A DNA stretch of 39,783 nt from Acidimicrobiaceae bacterium (GTDB taxonomy: Bacteria > Actinomycetota > Acidimicrobiia > Acidimicrobiales > Bog-793). The position numbers and the translations under genes were made by a program. Numbering within the stretch: position 1 is the first letter of the stretch; each line of letters begins with the position of its first letter. The stretch is taken from assembly GCA_027335685.1 (NCBI GenBank), contig DAHWHN010000076.1, positions 1 through 39,783 on the forward strand. Reading direction: 5' to 3'. Below are positions 7,892-17,737 of this stretch, one piece after another. The notes under the pieces are model-generated. The model did not search any database. It worked only from the letters and a program-made list of their open reading frames with translations, and was not told the DNA's origin.

Positions 7892-8875
7892 GTGCAGTTC
7901 ATCGTCCGCCGGATCGTCTTCTACCTCGTCGCCGCCTGGGCTGCGCTGACGGTGAACTTCTTCATCCCGCGCCTCATGCCCGGCAATCCCGCGGAGGTCC
8001 TGTTCCAGAAGTTCCCGTCCCTCCAGCCCGGCGCGCTCAAGTCGCTCGAGGCGGAGTTCGGCATCGGCCACGCCGGGAGCCTCGTCCACCAGTACTTCTC
8101 GTACCTGGACAACATCTTCCACGGCAACCTCGGGCTGTCGGTCATCGAGTACCCGGCGCACGTGTCGACGATCATCGGCGAGACGCTTCCCTGGACTCTC
8201 ACCCTCGTCGGCACCGCGACGGTGATCAGCTTCACGCTCGGCACCGGGCTCGGGATCCTCGCAGCCTGGCGACGGGGCGGCTGGTTCGACCGGATCCTGC
8301 CCGCGCTCTCGTTCCTCCAGGGCGTGCCGTACTTCTTCCTCGCCCTGCTCCTCGTCGACGCCGTCGCGATCCACCTGCACTGGTTCCCGATCCAGCAGGG
8401 CTACTCCGAAGGCCTCGTGCCGGGCTGGCACTGGCCGTTCATCCAGAGCGCCCTGTACCACTCGGTCCTGCCGGCGTTCACGATCGTGCTGACCTCGATG
8501 GCGGGCTGGATGCTCCAGATGCGCAACGTCATGATCACGACGATCGGGGAGGACTACGTGCTCGCAGCCCAGGCCAAGGGCCTGTCCTCCCGGCGCGTCG
8601 TGATGACCTACGCGGCGCGCAACGCGATCTTGCCGAACCTCTCCGGCTTCGCGCTCTCGCTCGGCTTCGTGATCTCCGGTGCGCTCATCATGGAGATCGT
8701 CTTCTCCTACCCGGGCATCGGCCTCACGCTCTACAACGCGGTGACGTCCGACGACTACCCGCTCATGCAGGGGATCTTCTTGATCATCGCCCTCGCCGTG
8801 CTGATCGCCAACTTCATCGCCGACGCCGTCTACGTCATCGCCGACCCGCGGGCCCGTGCCCGGGACGCCCACTGA
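7892..8875 (+). CDS. Opp/Dpp-type ABC transporter permease (OppB-like)
   Basis: The 327-residue integral membrane protein has the OppB/DppB plan: an N-terminal helix (FIVRRIVFYLVAAWAALTVNF), the FFIPRLMPGNPAE segment, and five further helices. The cytoplasmic EAA-type loop is in EDYVLAAQAKGLSSRRVVMT, which meets the ATPase. The start is the GTG at 7892, with AGGAG overlapping the lacI stop codon. It overlaps the next permease by one base. Such permeases carry peptides, nickel or oligosaccharides; the neighbouring LacI regulator and GH3 enzyme favour sugar. Confidence 0.95.
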   Translation: MQFIVRRIVFYLVAAWAALTVNFFIPRLMPGNPAEVLFQKFPSLQPGALKSLEAEFGIGHAGSLVHQYFSYLDNIFHGNLGLSVIEYPAHVSTIIGETLPWTLTLVGTATVISFTLGTGLGILAAWRRGGWFDRILPALSFLQGVPYFFLALLLVDAVAIHLHWFPIQQGYSEGLVPGWHWPFIQSALYHSVLPAFTIVLTSMAGWMLQMRNVMITTIGEDYVLAAQAKGLSSRRVVMTYAARNAILPNLSGFALSLGFVISGALIMEIVFSYPGIGLTLYNAVTSDDYPLMQGIFLIIALAVLIANFIADAVYVIADPRARARDAH

Positions 8876-9918
8876 TGGCCGTCGCCGTCGGCGTCGTCGA
8901 CCCGGCACCGACCGTTCCCGTCAAGCGGCGCAGGGGCGCCGCGTGGCGCCAGATGTCGGTGAAGGCCAAGGTCGGCGCGCTCATCTTGCTACTGTTCGTG
9001 CTCGTCGCGATCATCGGGCCGTACGTGGCGCCGTACAACCCGTCGGCGGAGAACATCGTCACCGGAGCGGGGGCGCCGAGCCTCGCGCACCTGCTCGGGA
9101 CGACGACCTTCGGCCAGGACGTGCTCTCCCAGCTCCTCGTCGGCATCCGGGCGACGCTCATCTTGAGCCTCGCCGTCGGCGTCATCGCGACCGCTCTCTC
9201 CGTCGTCGTCGGGATCTCGGCGGGCTTCCTCGGCGGCTGGGGCGACGAGGGGCTGTCGCTGCTGAGCAACGTGTTCCTCGTGCTACCCGCACTGCCGCTC
9301 CTCGTCGTGCTGCTCGGCTACGTCCCCCAGCGCGGCGACTTGACGACGATCATCGTCCTCGGCGCCCTCGGCTGGCCCTGGGGGGCACGCGTCATCCGTG
9401 CCCAGACCCTGTCGCTGCGCAACCGCGACTTCGTGTCCGCCGCCCGGGAGACCGGGGACTCGAGCTGGCGGATCATCTTCTTCGAGATCCTGCCGAACGA
9501 GGTGAGCCTCATCGCGGCGAGCTTCGTCTCCACGGTGATCTACGCGATCGGGACCTCGGTCGCGCTCGCCTTCCTCGGCCTCGCGGACGAGAACAGCTGG
9601 ACCCTCGGCACGATGCTGTACTGGGCGCAGAGCCAGAGCGCGCTCCAGGCCAACGCGTGGTGGTGGTTCGTGCCCCCGGGGCTCGCCGTCGCCTTCCTCG
9701 CAGCCGGCCTCGTGCTGTTGAACTTCGGTATCGACGAGCTCGGCAACCCGCGACTTCGTGACGCAGCCGGTGGCAGCCGCATCGACGGCCGGCGCTGGCG
9801 CCCGGCCGACCCGACGCCGGTCCTCCACCTCGCACCACAGGGCGGTCGCTCGTCGGGCGGTCTGCTCCGTTCGTTCTCGCGTCGCTCCGTGACCGAGCAG
9901 GCAGGACGGGCACGATGA
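8875..9918 (+). CDS. Opp/Dpp-type ABC transporter permease (OppC-like)
   Basis: This is the partner permease, 347 residues. A basic N-terminus is followed by a membrane helix (VGALILLLFVLVAIIGPYVA), the AHLLGTTTFGQDVLSQLLVG segment typical of OppC, and the EAA-type loop with RNRDFVSAARETGDSSWRII. The start is an ATG sharing one base with the oppB-like stop. A hydrophilic C-terminal tail of about 50 residues (from GSRIDGRRWR on) is longer than usual for the family and has no recognisable domain. The gene ends in a four-base overlap with the ATPase gene. Confidence 0.94.
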   Translation: MAVAVGVVDPAPTVPVKRRRGAAWRQMSVKAKVGALILLLFVLVAIIGPYVAPYNPSAENIVTGAGAPSLAHLLGTTTFGQDVLSQLLVGIRATLILSLAVGVIATALSVVVGISAGFLGGWGDEGLSLLSNVFLVLPALPLLVVLLGYVPQRGDLTTIIVLGALGWPWGARVIRAQTLSLRNRDFVSAARETGDSSWRIIFFEILPNEVSLIAASFVSTVIYAIGTSVALAFLGLADENSWTLGTMLYWAQSQSALQANAWWWFVPPGLAVAFLAAGLVLLNFGIDELGNPRLRDAAGGSRIDGRRWRPADPTPVLHLAPQGGRSSGGLLRSFSRRSVTEQAGRAR

Positions 9919-11038
9919 CGGCGACTCCGGGCGACGAGATCGGCACGGGCGCGCTGACCGGCGAGCCGGTCCTCGAGATCACGAACTTCTCGGTCGTCTA
10001 CCGCACGGCCGGAGGCGACGTCCACGCCGTCGACAAGGTCGACCTCGCGCTCCATCCCGGCGAGGTCGTCGGGCTCGCCGGCGAGAGCGGCTCCGGCAAG
10101 TCCACCCTTGCCTACGGGGCCTGCCGGCTCCTCCGGCCGCCTGCGCTCATCACCGGTGGGAGCGTCGTCTACCGCGGGCGCCGCCTCGCCGGCCCGGTGG
10201 AGATCCTCGGTCGCCACCCCGACGAGCTGCGCGAGCTCCGCTGGCGGGAGATCGCGATCGTCTTCCAGAGCGCGATGAACGCGCTCAACCCCGTGCTGCG
10301 CGTCCGTGACCAGCTCCTCGACGTCGTCGAGGCGCACCTGAAGCTGTCGAAGGACGAGGCCGCAGAGCGCATCGGCTCCCTGCTCGACCTCGTGTCGATC
10401 CCGCGGGCGCGCCTCAAGAGCTACCCGCACGAGCTCTCCGGCGGGATGCGCCAGCGCGTCATGATCGCGATGGCGCTCGCCACCGACCCCGAGGTCGTCA
10501 TCATGGACGAGCCGACGACAGCTCTCGATGTCGTCGTGCAGCGGGACATCCTCGCCGAGATCGTCGAGCTGAAAGAGCAGCTCGGCTTCGCGGTGCTCTT
10601 CATCACCCACGACCTCTCGCTCCTGCTCGAGCTCGCGGACCGCGTCGCGGTCATGTACGCCGGCCGCCTCGTCGAGACGGGTAGCTCGGACGAGATGCAC
10701 CACGACGCCGCGCATCCCTACACCAAGGGCCTGCTCAACTCCTTCCCCTCGCTGCGCGGCCCGCGCCGCGACCTCGCGGGGATCCCGGGCTCCCCGCCGG
10801 ACCTGCGGGGCCTGCCGCCCGGGTGCCCGTTCCTCACCCGCTGCGCCTACGGGACCGAGGCGTGCGCGCGCGTCGACATGGCGCTCGTCGCCGTCGCCGG
10901 CTCGCCCGACCCGACCCACGTGACGGCGTGCCCGTTCGTCCTGCCGTCGACGCCGATCAAGGTGCTCTCGACCGTCGCGCCGGGAGCAGCTCCGACGCCG
11001 ACGCCGACGGCTCCTGCGGCGCCAGGAGGCGGTGCGTG

Positions 11039-11039
<1 letters not shown>
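9915..11039 (+). CDS. Opp-type ABC transporter ATPase (OppD-like)
   Basis: The 374-residue nucleotide-binding subunit has Walker A (GESGSGKST), the Q loop (FQSAMNALNP), signature LSGGMRQR, Walker B (VVIMDEP) and the switch His (FITHDLS). The C-terminal oligopeptide-transporter extension has a cysteine pattern (GCPFLTRCAYGTEAC and a later Cys), which in characterised Opp/Dpp ATPases can bind an iron-sulfur cluster. The LNPV motif marks the OppD half of the pair. The last residues are a Pro/Thr/Ala repeat. It begins in ATGA overlap with the permease and ends in TGATG overlap with the next ATPase. Confidence 0.95.
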
Positions 11040-12121
<1,082 letters not shown>

Positions 12122-12186
12122 GCCTGCACGGCTCGTGCGAGCACACCGCCTCGGCCGGGCACGTCCCGCCACCGGGTCGGTCGCAG

Positions 12187-12204
12187 CTCCTGGAGTGCCA
12201 GGAG
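12187..12204 (+). terminator. Intercistronic stem-loop between OppF-like ATPase and SBP genes
   Basis: CTCCTGG, AGTG and CCAGGAG form a perfect 7-base stem with a four-base loop. No U-run follows. It may be a partial terminator or an mRNA-processing/stability element that raises expression of the downstream SBP gene; this is inference. Confidence 0.4.
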
Positions 12205-12279
12205 GGCTGTCGCGCGCGCCCGCCTGCAGGTGCAGTGGGGGCCACATCGCAACATAAGACAGAAAGGCTAGTAAAAACC

Positions 12280-13950
12280 ATGAACCAATGGCTAGTTCGG
12301 AACAAGGTGCGTGCCGTGGTCGCGTCCGGCGTCCTCGCGTCCGGCGTCCTCGGTGGCTTCGCGGCGACGATCGGCGCATCGCCGGCGTCCGCGTCCAGCC
12401 CCGTCGTGCTCACGATGGAGTCGAGCCCGACGAACACCTTGACGCAGAGCTTCAACCCGTTCAGCACCACCTCGGCGGCGTACCTCGTCGCGGGCACGTC
12501 GTTCATCTACGAGCCGCTGCTGCAGTTCGACGCCGCCAAGGCCGGCGTCATCTACCCGTGGCTGGCGACGAAGTGGGCGTTCAGCGACGGCGGCAAGAAG
12601 ATCACCTTCACGATCCGCCCGGGCGTCAAGTGGTCGAACGGCTCGCCGATGACCGCAGCCGACGTCGCCTTCACGTACAACCTGTTGATGAAGTACCCGG
12701 CGATCAACACCGGTGGGCTCGAGCTGAGCGGTGTCGCCACGTCGGGTGACACGGTCACGCTGAGCTTCCCGACCGCGCAGTACACGAACCTGCAGAACAT
12801 CGCGAGCGTCTACATCGTGCCCCAGTCGATCTGGAGCACCGTCGGCAACCCGGCGACCTACGTGGACGCGAACCCGGTCGGCACGGGGCCGTACGTGCTC
12901 GGGACGTTCACGCCGCAGGGCTTCACGATGGTGAAGAACGCGAACTACTGGCAGGCGAGCAAGGTCCGGATCGGCACGCTCGACTTCCCGGCGTACGCGT
13001 CGAACACCAACGCGGAGGAGGCGCTGTTCTCGGGTCAGCTCGACTGGGCCGGCAACTTCATCCCCAACTTGAAGAAGCTCTTCGTGTCGAAGTCGAAGTA
13101 CAACACGACCTGGGAGGCGGCGCTCAACACCGTCACCCTCGAGCCCAACCTCAACCGCTTCCCGCTCAACCAGCTGCCGGTGCGTGAGGCGATCAGCCTC
13201 GCGATCGACCGCACGGCGATCAGCACCGAGGGCGAGGCCGGGCTCGAGCCGCCGGCGATCAACTCGAGCGGCCTGACGCTGCCCGTGTTCAACGCGTACC
13301 TCGCCTCGGCCGTCAAGCACGACACCATCTCGCCGAACGCGAACGTCGCGGCCGCGGACAAGGTCCTCGAGGCTGCCGGCTGGAAGAAGGGGAGCGGTGG
13401 TTACTTCGAGAAGGGCGGAAAGGTCCTGTCCTTCACGATCTCGGACCCGACCTCCTACACGGACTACGCGGCCGACGCGTCGATCATCTCGTCGGAGCTG
13501 AAGAAGGCCGGGATGGCCGTCACGTTCAACGGCCAGTCGGTCACCGCCTGGTCGAGCGACGTCGCCGACGGGAACTTCGACTCCGTGCTGCACTGGTCGA
13601 ACACGAGCGTCAACCCCTACGGGCTGTACAACGGCTGGCTGAACAGCGCGCTCGACACCTCGTCGGCGAGCGGTGACTACGAGCACCTCCACGACGCGGC
13701 GATCAACGCGCAGCTCCAGAAGGTCGCGGAGGCCCCGACGACCGCGGCGGAGAACGCAGCACTCGCGCCGATCGAGAGCTACGTCGCCGCGAACCTTCCT
13801 GTCATCCCCGTGGTCTACGGGGTTGCCTGGTCCGAGGTGAACGGCCAGCACATCGGTGGGTGGCCCACGCCGTCCAACCCGTACGAGTCGGCACAGCCGG
13901 CGACGCCGACCAACGAGGTCGTCGTGCTCCACCTGTTCCCGCGCGGCTAG
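12280..13950 (+). CDS. Extracellular solute-binding protein, family 5 (Opp-type), non-lipoprotein signal peptide
   Basis: This 556-residue SBP_bac_5 protein delivers substrate to the OppB/OppC-like permeases encoded just upstream. Family landmarks are the YEPLLQFDAAKAG region, LATKWAFSDGGKKITFTIRP, GVKWSNGSPMTAADVAFTYN, the NPVGTGPYVLGTFTPQGFTM segment, and LPVREAISLAIDRTAIS. The N-terminus has a Sec signal peptide with a probable type I site after ASPASAS and no cysteine, so no lipobox. That is unusual for an ABC binding protein in a Gram-positive. The start ATG is preceded by an AT-rich leader with AGAAAGG. GH3 downstream suggests a beta-gluco-oligosaccharide ligand. Confidence 0.94.
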   Translation: MNQWLVRNKVRAVVASGVLASGVLGGFAATIGASPASASSPVVLTMESSPTNTLTQSFNPFSTTSAAYLVAGTSFIYEPLLQFDAAKAGVIYPWLATKWAFSDGGKKITFTIRPGVKWSNGSPMTAADVAFTYNLLMKYPAINTGGLELSGVATSGDTVTLSFPTAQYTNLQNIASVYIVPQSIWSTVGNPATYVDANPVGTGPYVLGTFTPQGFTMVKNANYWQASKVRIGTLDFPAYASNTNAEEALFSGQLDWAGNFIPNLKKLFVSKSKYNTTWEAALNTVTLEPNLNRFPLNQLPVREAISLAIDRTAISTEGEAGLEPPAINSSGLTLPVFNAYLASAVKHDTISPNANVAAADKVLEAAGWKKGSGGYFEKGGKVLSFTISDPTSYTDYAADASIISSELKKAGMAVTFNGQSVTAWSSDVADGNFDSVLHWSNTSVNPYGLYNGWLNSALDTSSASGDYEHLHDAAINAQLQKVAEAPTTAAENAALAPIESYVAANLPVIPVVYGVAWSEVNGQHIGGWPTPSNPYESAQPATPTNEVVVLHLFPRG

Positions 13951-13970
13951 CAGGAACGCCGGTACCTCGC

Positions 13971-14010
13971 ACCAAGTGGTAAGCACCAAGTGGTAAGCAC
14001 CAAGTGGTAG
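13971..14010. repeat. Three 14-base direct repeats (ACCAAGTGGTAAGC)
   Basis: ACCAAGTGGTAAGC occurs twice in full and a third time as ACCAAGTGGTAG, in exact 14-base steps, 20 bases after the SBP stop. Each unit has a near-palindromic ACCA-AG-TGGT core. The sequence TGGTAAGC also occurs at 6605-6612, next to and inside the LacI operator, and the operator centres there are also 14 bases apart. They may be binding sites; the repeat is certain, the role is not. Confidence 0.75.
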
Positions 14011-14011
14011 A

Positions 14012-14066
14012 CGCAGTCGCCGTTCGCTGCCGGGCCCTCGACGGCCCGAAGCGGGCGGCGACTGCG
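14012..14066. terminator. Large imperfect inverted repeat after the SBP gene
   Basis: CGCAGTCGCCG pairs with CGGCGACTGCG, CGCT with AGCG, and GGGCC with GGCCC around a CTCGAC loop, giving a 55-base hairpin with two small bulges. It directly follows the 14-base repeats. It is a plausible terminator or processing structure without a U-tail. Together with the next hairpin it fills most of the 317 bases between the SBP gene and GH3. Confidence 0.5.
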
Positions 14067-14136
14067 CCGCAACGCGAGACGCGCACGTGGCCGGCGGCGG
14101 CGCGCGCGTCTCGGCTCCGGCACGATCACGGGCAAT

Positions 14137-14161
14137 GCCGGCGCCGGTCATCGGCGCCGGC
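14137..14161. other. Perfect hairpin in the GH3 leader
   Basis: GCCGGCGCCG and CGGCGCCGGC flank a five-base loop (GTCAT), about 106 bases before the GH3 start codon. It may be a leader structure or operator. No promoter could be recognised nearby. Confidence 0.45.
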
Positions 14162-14267
14162 GCTCGTGTTGGGCGTGCCCGGCCGGGAGACGGCTGCTCG
14201 CGATGGGCCTGTGGCGGCATCGTGGACGACGACGAGACGACTTGCCGACCATCTGGAAGGACGCGAC

Positions 14268-16826
14268 ATGGACCCGACGTACGAGCAGCGCTGCGACGAG
14301 CTGACGCTCGAGGAGAAGGTGTCACTCGTCTCCGGCACGGACATGTGGCACACGGCAGCGGTCGAGCGCCTCGGCATCCCGGCGCTGTGGATGAGCGACG
14401 GGCCGAACGGCGTCCGCGGCCTGCAGCTCTCCGGGACCGCGACGGCGGTCTGCTTCCCCTGCGGCGCTGCTCTCGGCGCGACGTTCGACTCCGAGCTCGT
14501 CCGGCTCGTCGGGGAGGCGATCGGGCGGGAGGCACGCCGGACGGGGGTGCACGTGCTCCTCGGCCCGACGATCAACACCGTCCGCCTGCCGATCGCCGGG
14601 CGCAACTTCGAGTGCTTCTCCGAAGACCCGTTCCTCTCCGGCCAGATCGCTGCAGGCTACGTCGCGGGTGTCCAGTCCGTCGGTGTCGCCGCGGTGGCGA
14701 AGCACTTCGTGGCGAACGACTCGGAGCGGGAGCGGTACACGACGAGCTCCGACGTGGACCAGGCGGTGCTGCGCGAGGTCTACCTCGCGCCGTTCGAGTC
14801 GGCTGTGCGCGCGGGGGGCGCCTGGGCCGTCATGAGCGGCTACAACCGCGTCAACGGCACGTACGCCTGCGAGCACGCCGAGCTGCTCCGCTCGGTGCTG
14901 AAGGGCGAGTGGGGCTTCGACGGCGTCGTCGTCTCCGACTGGTACGGCACGACGAGCACCGTCGGCGCCGCGCTCGGCGGTCTCGACGTCGAGATGCCGG
15001 GACCCGCGCTGCAGTGGGGCGCGAAGCTCCTCGACGCGGTCGGCTCCGGCGAGGTCCCCCTCGAGGTCCTCGACGACAAGGTCCGGCGCGTGCTCCGCCT
15101 CGTCGACCGCGTGACGGCCGCCAGCGCAGGTGTGGCCAGCGCAGGTGTGGCCAGTGCAGGTGCGGCACGTCCGTCCGCGGACGGCGGCGCGGGCACCGTC
15201 GCCCTCGTGCGGCGTGCCGCCGCGGAGGCGACGGTCCTGTTCCACAACACCGGCGGCATCCTTCCCCTCGACCCCTCACGGCTCGCGACGCTCGCTGTCA
15301 TCGGGCCCAATGCCGTCGCCGTGCAGGCGCACGGTGGCGGGAGCGCACGCGTCGTCTCGCCGTACACCTCGAGCCCGTTCGACGCGCTCGCCGAACGCCT
15401 CGAGCCCCGCGTCACCGTCGCCTACGAGCAGGGCTGCAGCATCGCACGCGCCCTGCCGGTCCTCGACGAGCGCAGCCTCGTGGTCGGGGACCGGGGCGGG
15501 GAGCCGGTGACGATCGAGTACTTCGCCGGTCGGGGCTGCGCAGGAGCGCCGCACGCGGTCGCGCACGCGTCGAGCATCCAGCTCGCCTGGAACGGCGCGC
15601 CGGTCGAGGGCCTCGTGCCCGGGGAGTTCTCCGTCCGCATCCGCGCGACCCTCGTGCCGGAGTCGAGCGGCACCGCGCAGTTCGGGATGCTCGGGATCGG
15701 CCGCACCCGCCTCAGCGTCGGTGGGGAGTGCGTCATCGACAACTGGGACGACCCGGCCGTCGCACCGCTGCTGTTCGGGCGGGGAGCCGGTGAGATCCGG
15801 GCGAGCGTCGAGGTGACGGCGGGCACGCCGCTCCCCGTCCTCGTCGAGCTCGAGGCCCCGTCGCCGGAGCTCGCGCGCGCGGCGATCGAGATGTCCCCGC
15901 TCCCGCCGGGCGAGTCGCACAACGCCGCGTCCCACCCCGCGGGAGTGACCGTCGGCTACCGGGCGCCCGGGCCGACCGACCTGCTCGAGCGCGCCGAGGC
16001 ACTCGCACGTGCGAGCGACGTCGTGGTCGTGGTCGTCGGGACGAGCGAGGAGTGGGAGAGCGAGGGCTTCGATCGGGACTCGCTCGCGCTCCCCGGCGAC
16101 CAGGACGAGCTCGTCAGCCGGCTCTGCGCGGCGAACGACAACGTCGTCGTCGTCGTGAACGCGGGTTCGCCGGTCGCCATGGCGTGGGCCGACGACGCGG
16201 CGGCCGTCCTGCAGGTCTGGCTCCCGGGCCAGGAGGCGGGTCACGCGCTCGCGGACGTCCTGCTCGGCGTCACCGACCCGGCGGGCCGCCTGCCCGTGAC
16301 GGTGCCGTTCCGCCGCGAGGACAGTGGCGCGGCCGCGGGCTATCCCGCAGAGCAGGGCAGGCTCGCCTACCTCGACGGGTTGAACGTCGGCTACCGGCAC
16401 TTCGACGACGCCGGCATCGCTCCGCGCTATCCCTTCGGTCACGGCGTGAGCTACACGACGTTCGGCTACGGCGAACCGGCGGTCGAGAGGGCGAGCTCGG
16501 GTGCGCCGCTCGTGACGGTCACCGTGACGAACACCGGTGCCCGCCGCGGGGCAGAGGTCGTCCAGGTGTACGTCGGCGACATCGTGGCCCGGACCGGCCG
16601 GCCGCCGCGCACGCTCCAGGGAGTCGAGAAGGTCTGGCTCGAGCCGGGCGAGTCGCGCCTCGTGGCCGTGGAGCTCACCCCCTCGGCGTTCCGCCACTAC
16701 GACGTCGCGGCTCGGGCCTGGGTCGTCGAGCCGCGCGAGGTCGTGCTCGCGGTCGGTGCGTCGTCTCGTGACCTGCGCGGCTGCTGCACGGTCCGTATCG
16801 ACGCCGACGGCCGTCTCGTGAGCTGA
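14268..16826 (+). CDS. Glycoside hydrolase family 3 beta-glycosidase with PA14-like insert
   Basis: GH3 enzymes remove terminal beta-linked sugars by a retaining mechanism. The 852-residue protein has the N-terminal TIM-like domain with KHFVAN (145-150), GRNFE (111-115) and the nucleophile Asp224 in VVSDWYGT. A low-complexity linker at about 285-299 is built from a tripled 15-base repeat. The second domain carries a PA14-like insert (about 400-540, with EYFAGRGC and QFGMLGIGRTRLSVGG), then SEGFDR (acid/base candidate Glu599), LPGDQDEL and a C-terminal fibronectin-III-like domain. There is no signal peptide, so it should act in the cytoplasm on imported oligosaccharide. GGAAGGA precedes the ATG at 14268; a longer in-frame extension to 14004 is probably not translated. 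Substrate is most likely beta-glucoside. Confidence 0.94.
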   Translation: MDPTYEQRCDELTLEEKVSLVSGTDMWHTAAVERLGIPALWMSDGPNGVRGLQLSGTATAVCFPCGAALGATFDSELVRLVGEAIGREARRTGVHVLLGPTINTVRLPIAGRNFECFSEDPFLSGQIAAGYVAGVQSVGVAAVAKHFVANDSERERYTTSSDVDQAVLREVYLAPFESAVRAGGAWAVMSGYNRVNGTYACEHAELLRSVLKGEWGFDGVVVSDWYGTTSTVGAALGGLDVEMPGPALQWGAKLLDAVGSGEVPLEVLDDKVRRVLRLVDRVTAASAGVASAGVASAGAARPSADGGAGTVALVRRAAAEATVLFHNTGGILPLDPSRLATLAVIGPNAVAVQAHGGGSARVVSPYTSSPFDALAERLEPRVTVAYEQGCSIARALPVLDERSLVVGDRGGEPVTIEYFAGRGCAGAPHAVAHASSIQLAWNGAPVEGLVPGEFSVRIRATLVPESSGTAQFGMLGIGRTRLSVGGECVIDNWDDPAVAPLLFGRGAGEIRASVEVTAGTPLPVLVELEAPSPELARAAIEMSPLPPGESHNAASHPAGVTVGYRAPGPTDLLERAEALARASDVVVVVVGTSEEWESEGFDRDSLALPGDQDELVSRLCAANDNVVVVVNAGSPVAMAWADDAAAVLQVWLPGQEAGHALADVLLGVTDPAGRLPVTVPFRREDSGAAAGYPAEQGRLAYLDGLNVGYRHFDDAGIAPRYPFGHGVSYTTFGYGEPAVERASSGAPLVTVTVTNTGARRGAEVVQVYVGDIVARTGRPPRTLQGVEKVWLEPGESRLVAVELTPSAFRHYDVAARAWVVEPREVVLAVGASSRDLRGCCTVRIDADGRLVS

Positions 16827-17401
16827 GCCCGCCCGGGCACCGCGCGTCACGGTGTGGGACCGGCGGCTCGCCGCGATGCGTCGTGTCGTCCCCGGCCCGG
16901 ATGTCACGCTCCCCGGGGCGTGGCGGTGTCCGAGGAGGATGGGGGTGCCGTGACCGGTGCCCGCACCGTCCGCGGCAGGCTCGGGCGGGCCACATGTTGG
17001 CGTATAGGGGACCGGCGAGGACCCGGCGAGGACCCAGCGAGGACCCGGCGCGGGCGCGCCTGGCCGCGCGTGGTCGAGCTCGTCGAGTGGCGCCTCGCCG
17101 GCCGGCCGGAGCACGCTGAGCGCGGTCTGGCACTAGCCGTGGTCACGTTCGCGCGGCGCGTGGCTCCATGCGGCGCGCACGATGCAGTCGGGGAGGCGTC
17201 GGGGCAGCGTGGCGGGGTCAGGATGTGATCTCGTGGTACCTGGTGACAACTCGGCGCACCACGTTGAACTACCATGACTCGCGTACTAGGTCTTGTCGTC
17301 TGCGTCCCGGTGCACCACGTGACTCGTCCGAAGCCATCGGACGGACGGCGTGTCGCACGGGCTCCGTCGCCGCAGACGACCGAGGGAATCGAGCACCGCG
17401 C
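16827..17401. other. 575-base stretch without a convincing gene
   Basis: No frame here has recognisable protein features. The visible structure is an 11-base tandem repeat (CGAGGACCCGG, three copies at 17016-17048). The motif GCACCACGT occurs twice (about 17250 and 17310), near a possible weak TTGAAC -35 box before the antitoxin gene. A 5-base dyad CACCG/CGGTG follows the GH3 stop. Confidence 0.6.
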
Positions 17402-17737
17402 GTGACGCACGTCCAGGTCCACGTCGGCCCCCACGGCCGGATCGTCATACCCGCAGAGTTCCGCAAAGAGCTCAACATGGAGCCGGGAGCGACGCTCGTC
17501 GCGTACGTCGCCGACGGCAACCGCCTCGTGCTCGAGGACCACAGGGCACACGTCGCACGCCTGCGCGGAGCGTGGCGGCACCTCGTCCCGACGGGCCGGG
17601 ACCCCCTCGCCGAGCTCGACGCCGAGCGCGCCGCCGAGGTCCAGCTCGACGACGCCGAGCTGCTCGGCGACGAGGCGGTGCTCGACGAGGCGCACGCGCT
17701 GCTCGCGCGGGGTGGTCGCTCGGAGGCGGGGCAATGA
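17402..17737 (+). CDS. AbrB/SpoVT-type antitoxin of a VapBC pair
   Basis: The 111-residue protein starts with a swapped-hairpin AbrB/MazE DNA-binding domain (HVQVHVGPHGRIVIPAEFRK, then ELNMEPGATLVAYVADGNRL at about 20-45). An acidic Ala/Leu/Asp-rich C-terminal tail fits a toxin-binding arm. Its stop overlaps the PIN-domain toxin gene by four bases (ATGA), the normal antitoxin-toxin order. It should repress its own promoter and neutralise the toxin. The GTG at 17402 is chosen because the domain begins immediately after it; an upstream in-frame extension to 17168 is low-complexity and unlikely. Confidence 0.85.
   Translation: MTHVQVHVGPHGRIVIPAEFRKELNMEPGATLVAYVADGNRLVLEDHRAHVARLRGAWRHLVPTGRDPLAELDAERAAEVQLDDAELLGDEAVLDEAHALLARGGRSEAGQ

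Noticed and set aside
13971-14010. CRISPR array
   Set aside because: The repeats are only 14 bases, directly adjacent with no unique spacers, and there are no cas genes.
12292-14535. 747-residue minus-strand open frame opposite the SBP and GH3 leader
   Set aside because: It is an Arg/Asp-rich antisense shadow produced by GC-rich third positions of the SBP gene and has no domain.
16854-17228. Plus-strand open frame in the GH3-antitoxin spacer
   Set aside because: It runs through an 11-base tandem repeat, is Arg/Gly/Ala-rich, and shows no motif or ribosome site.
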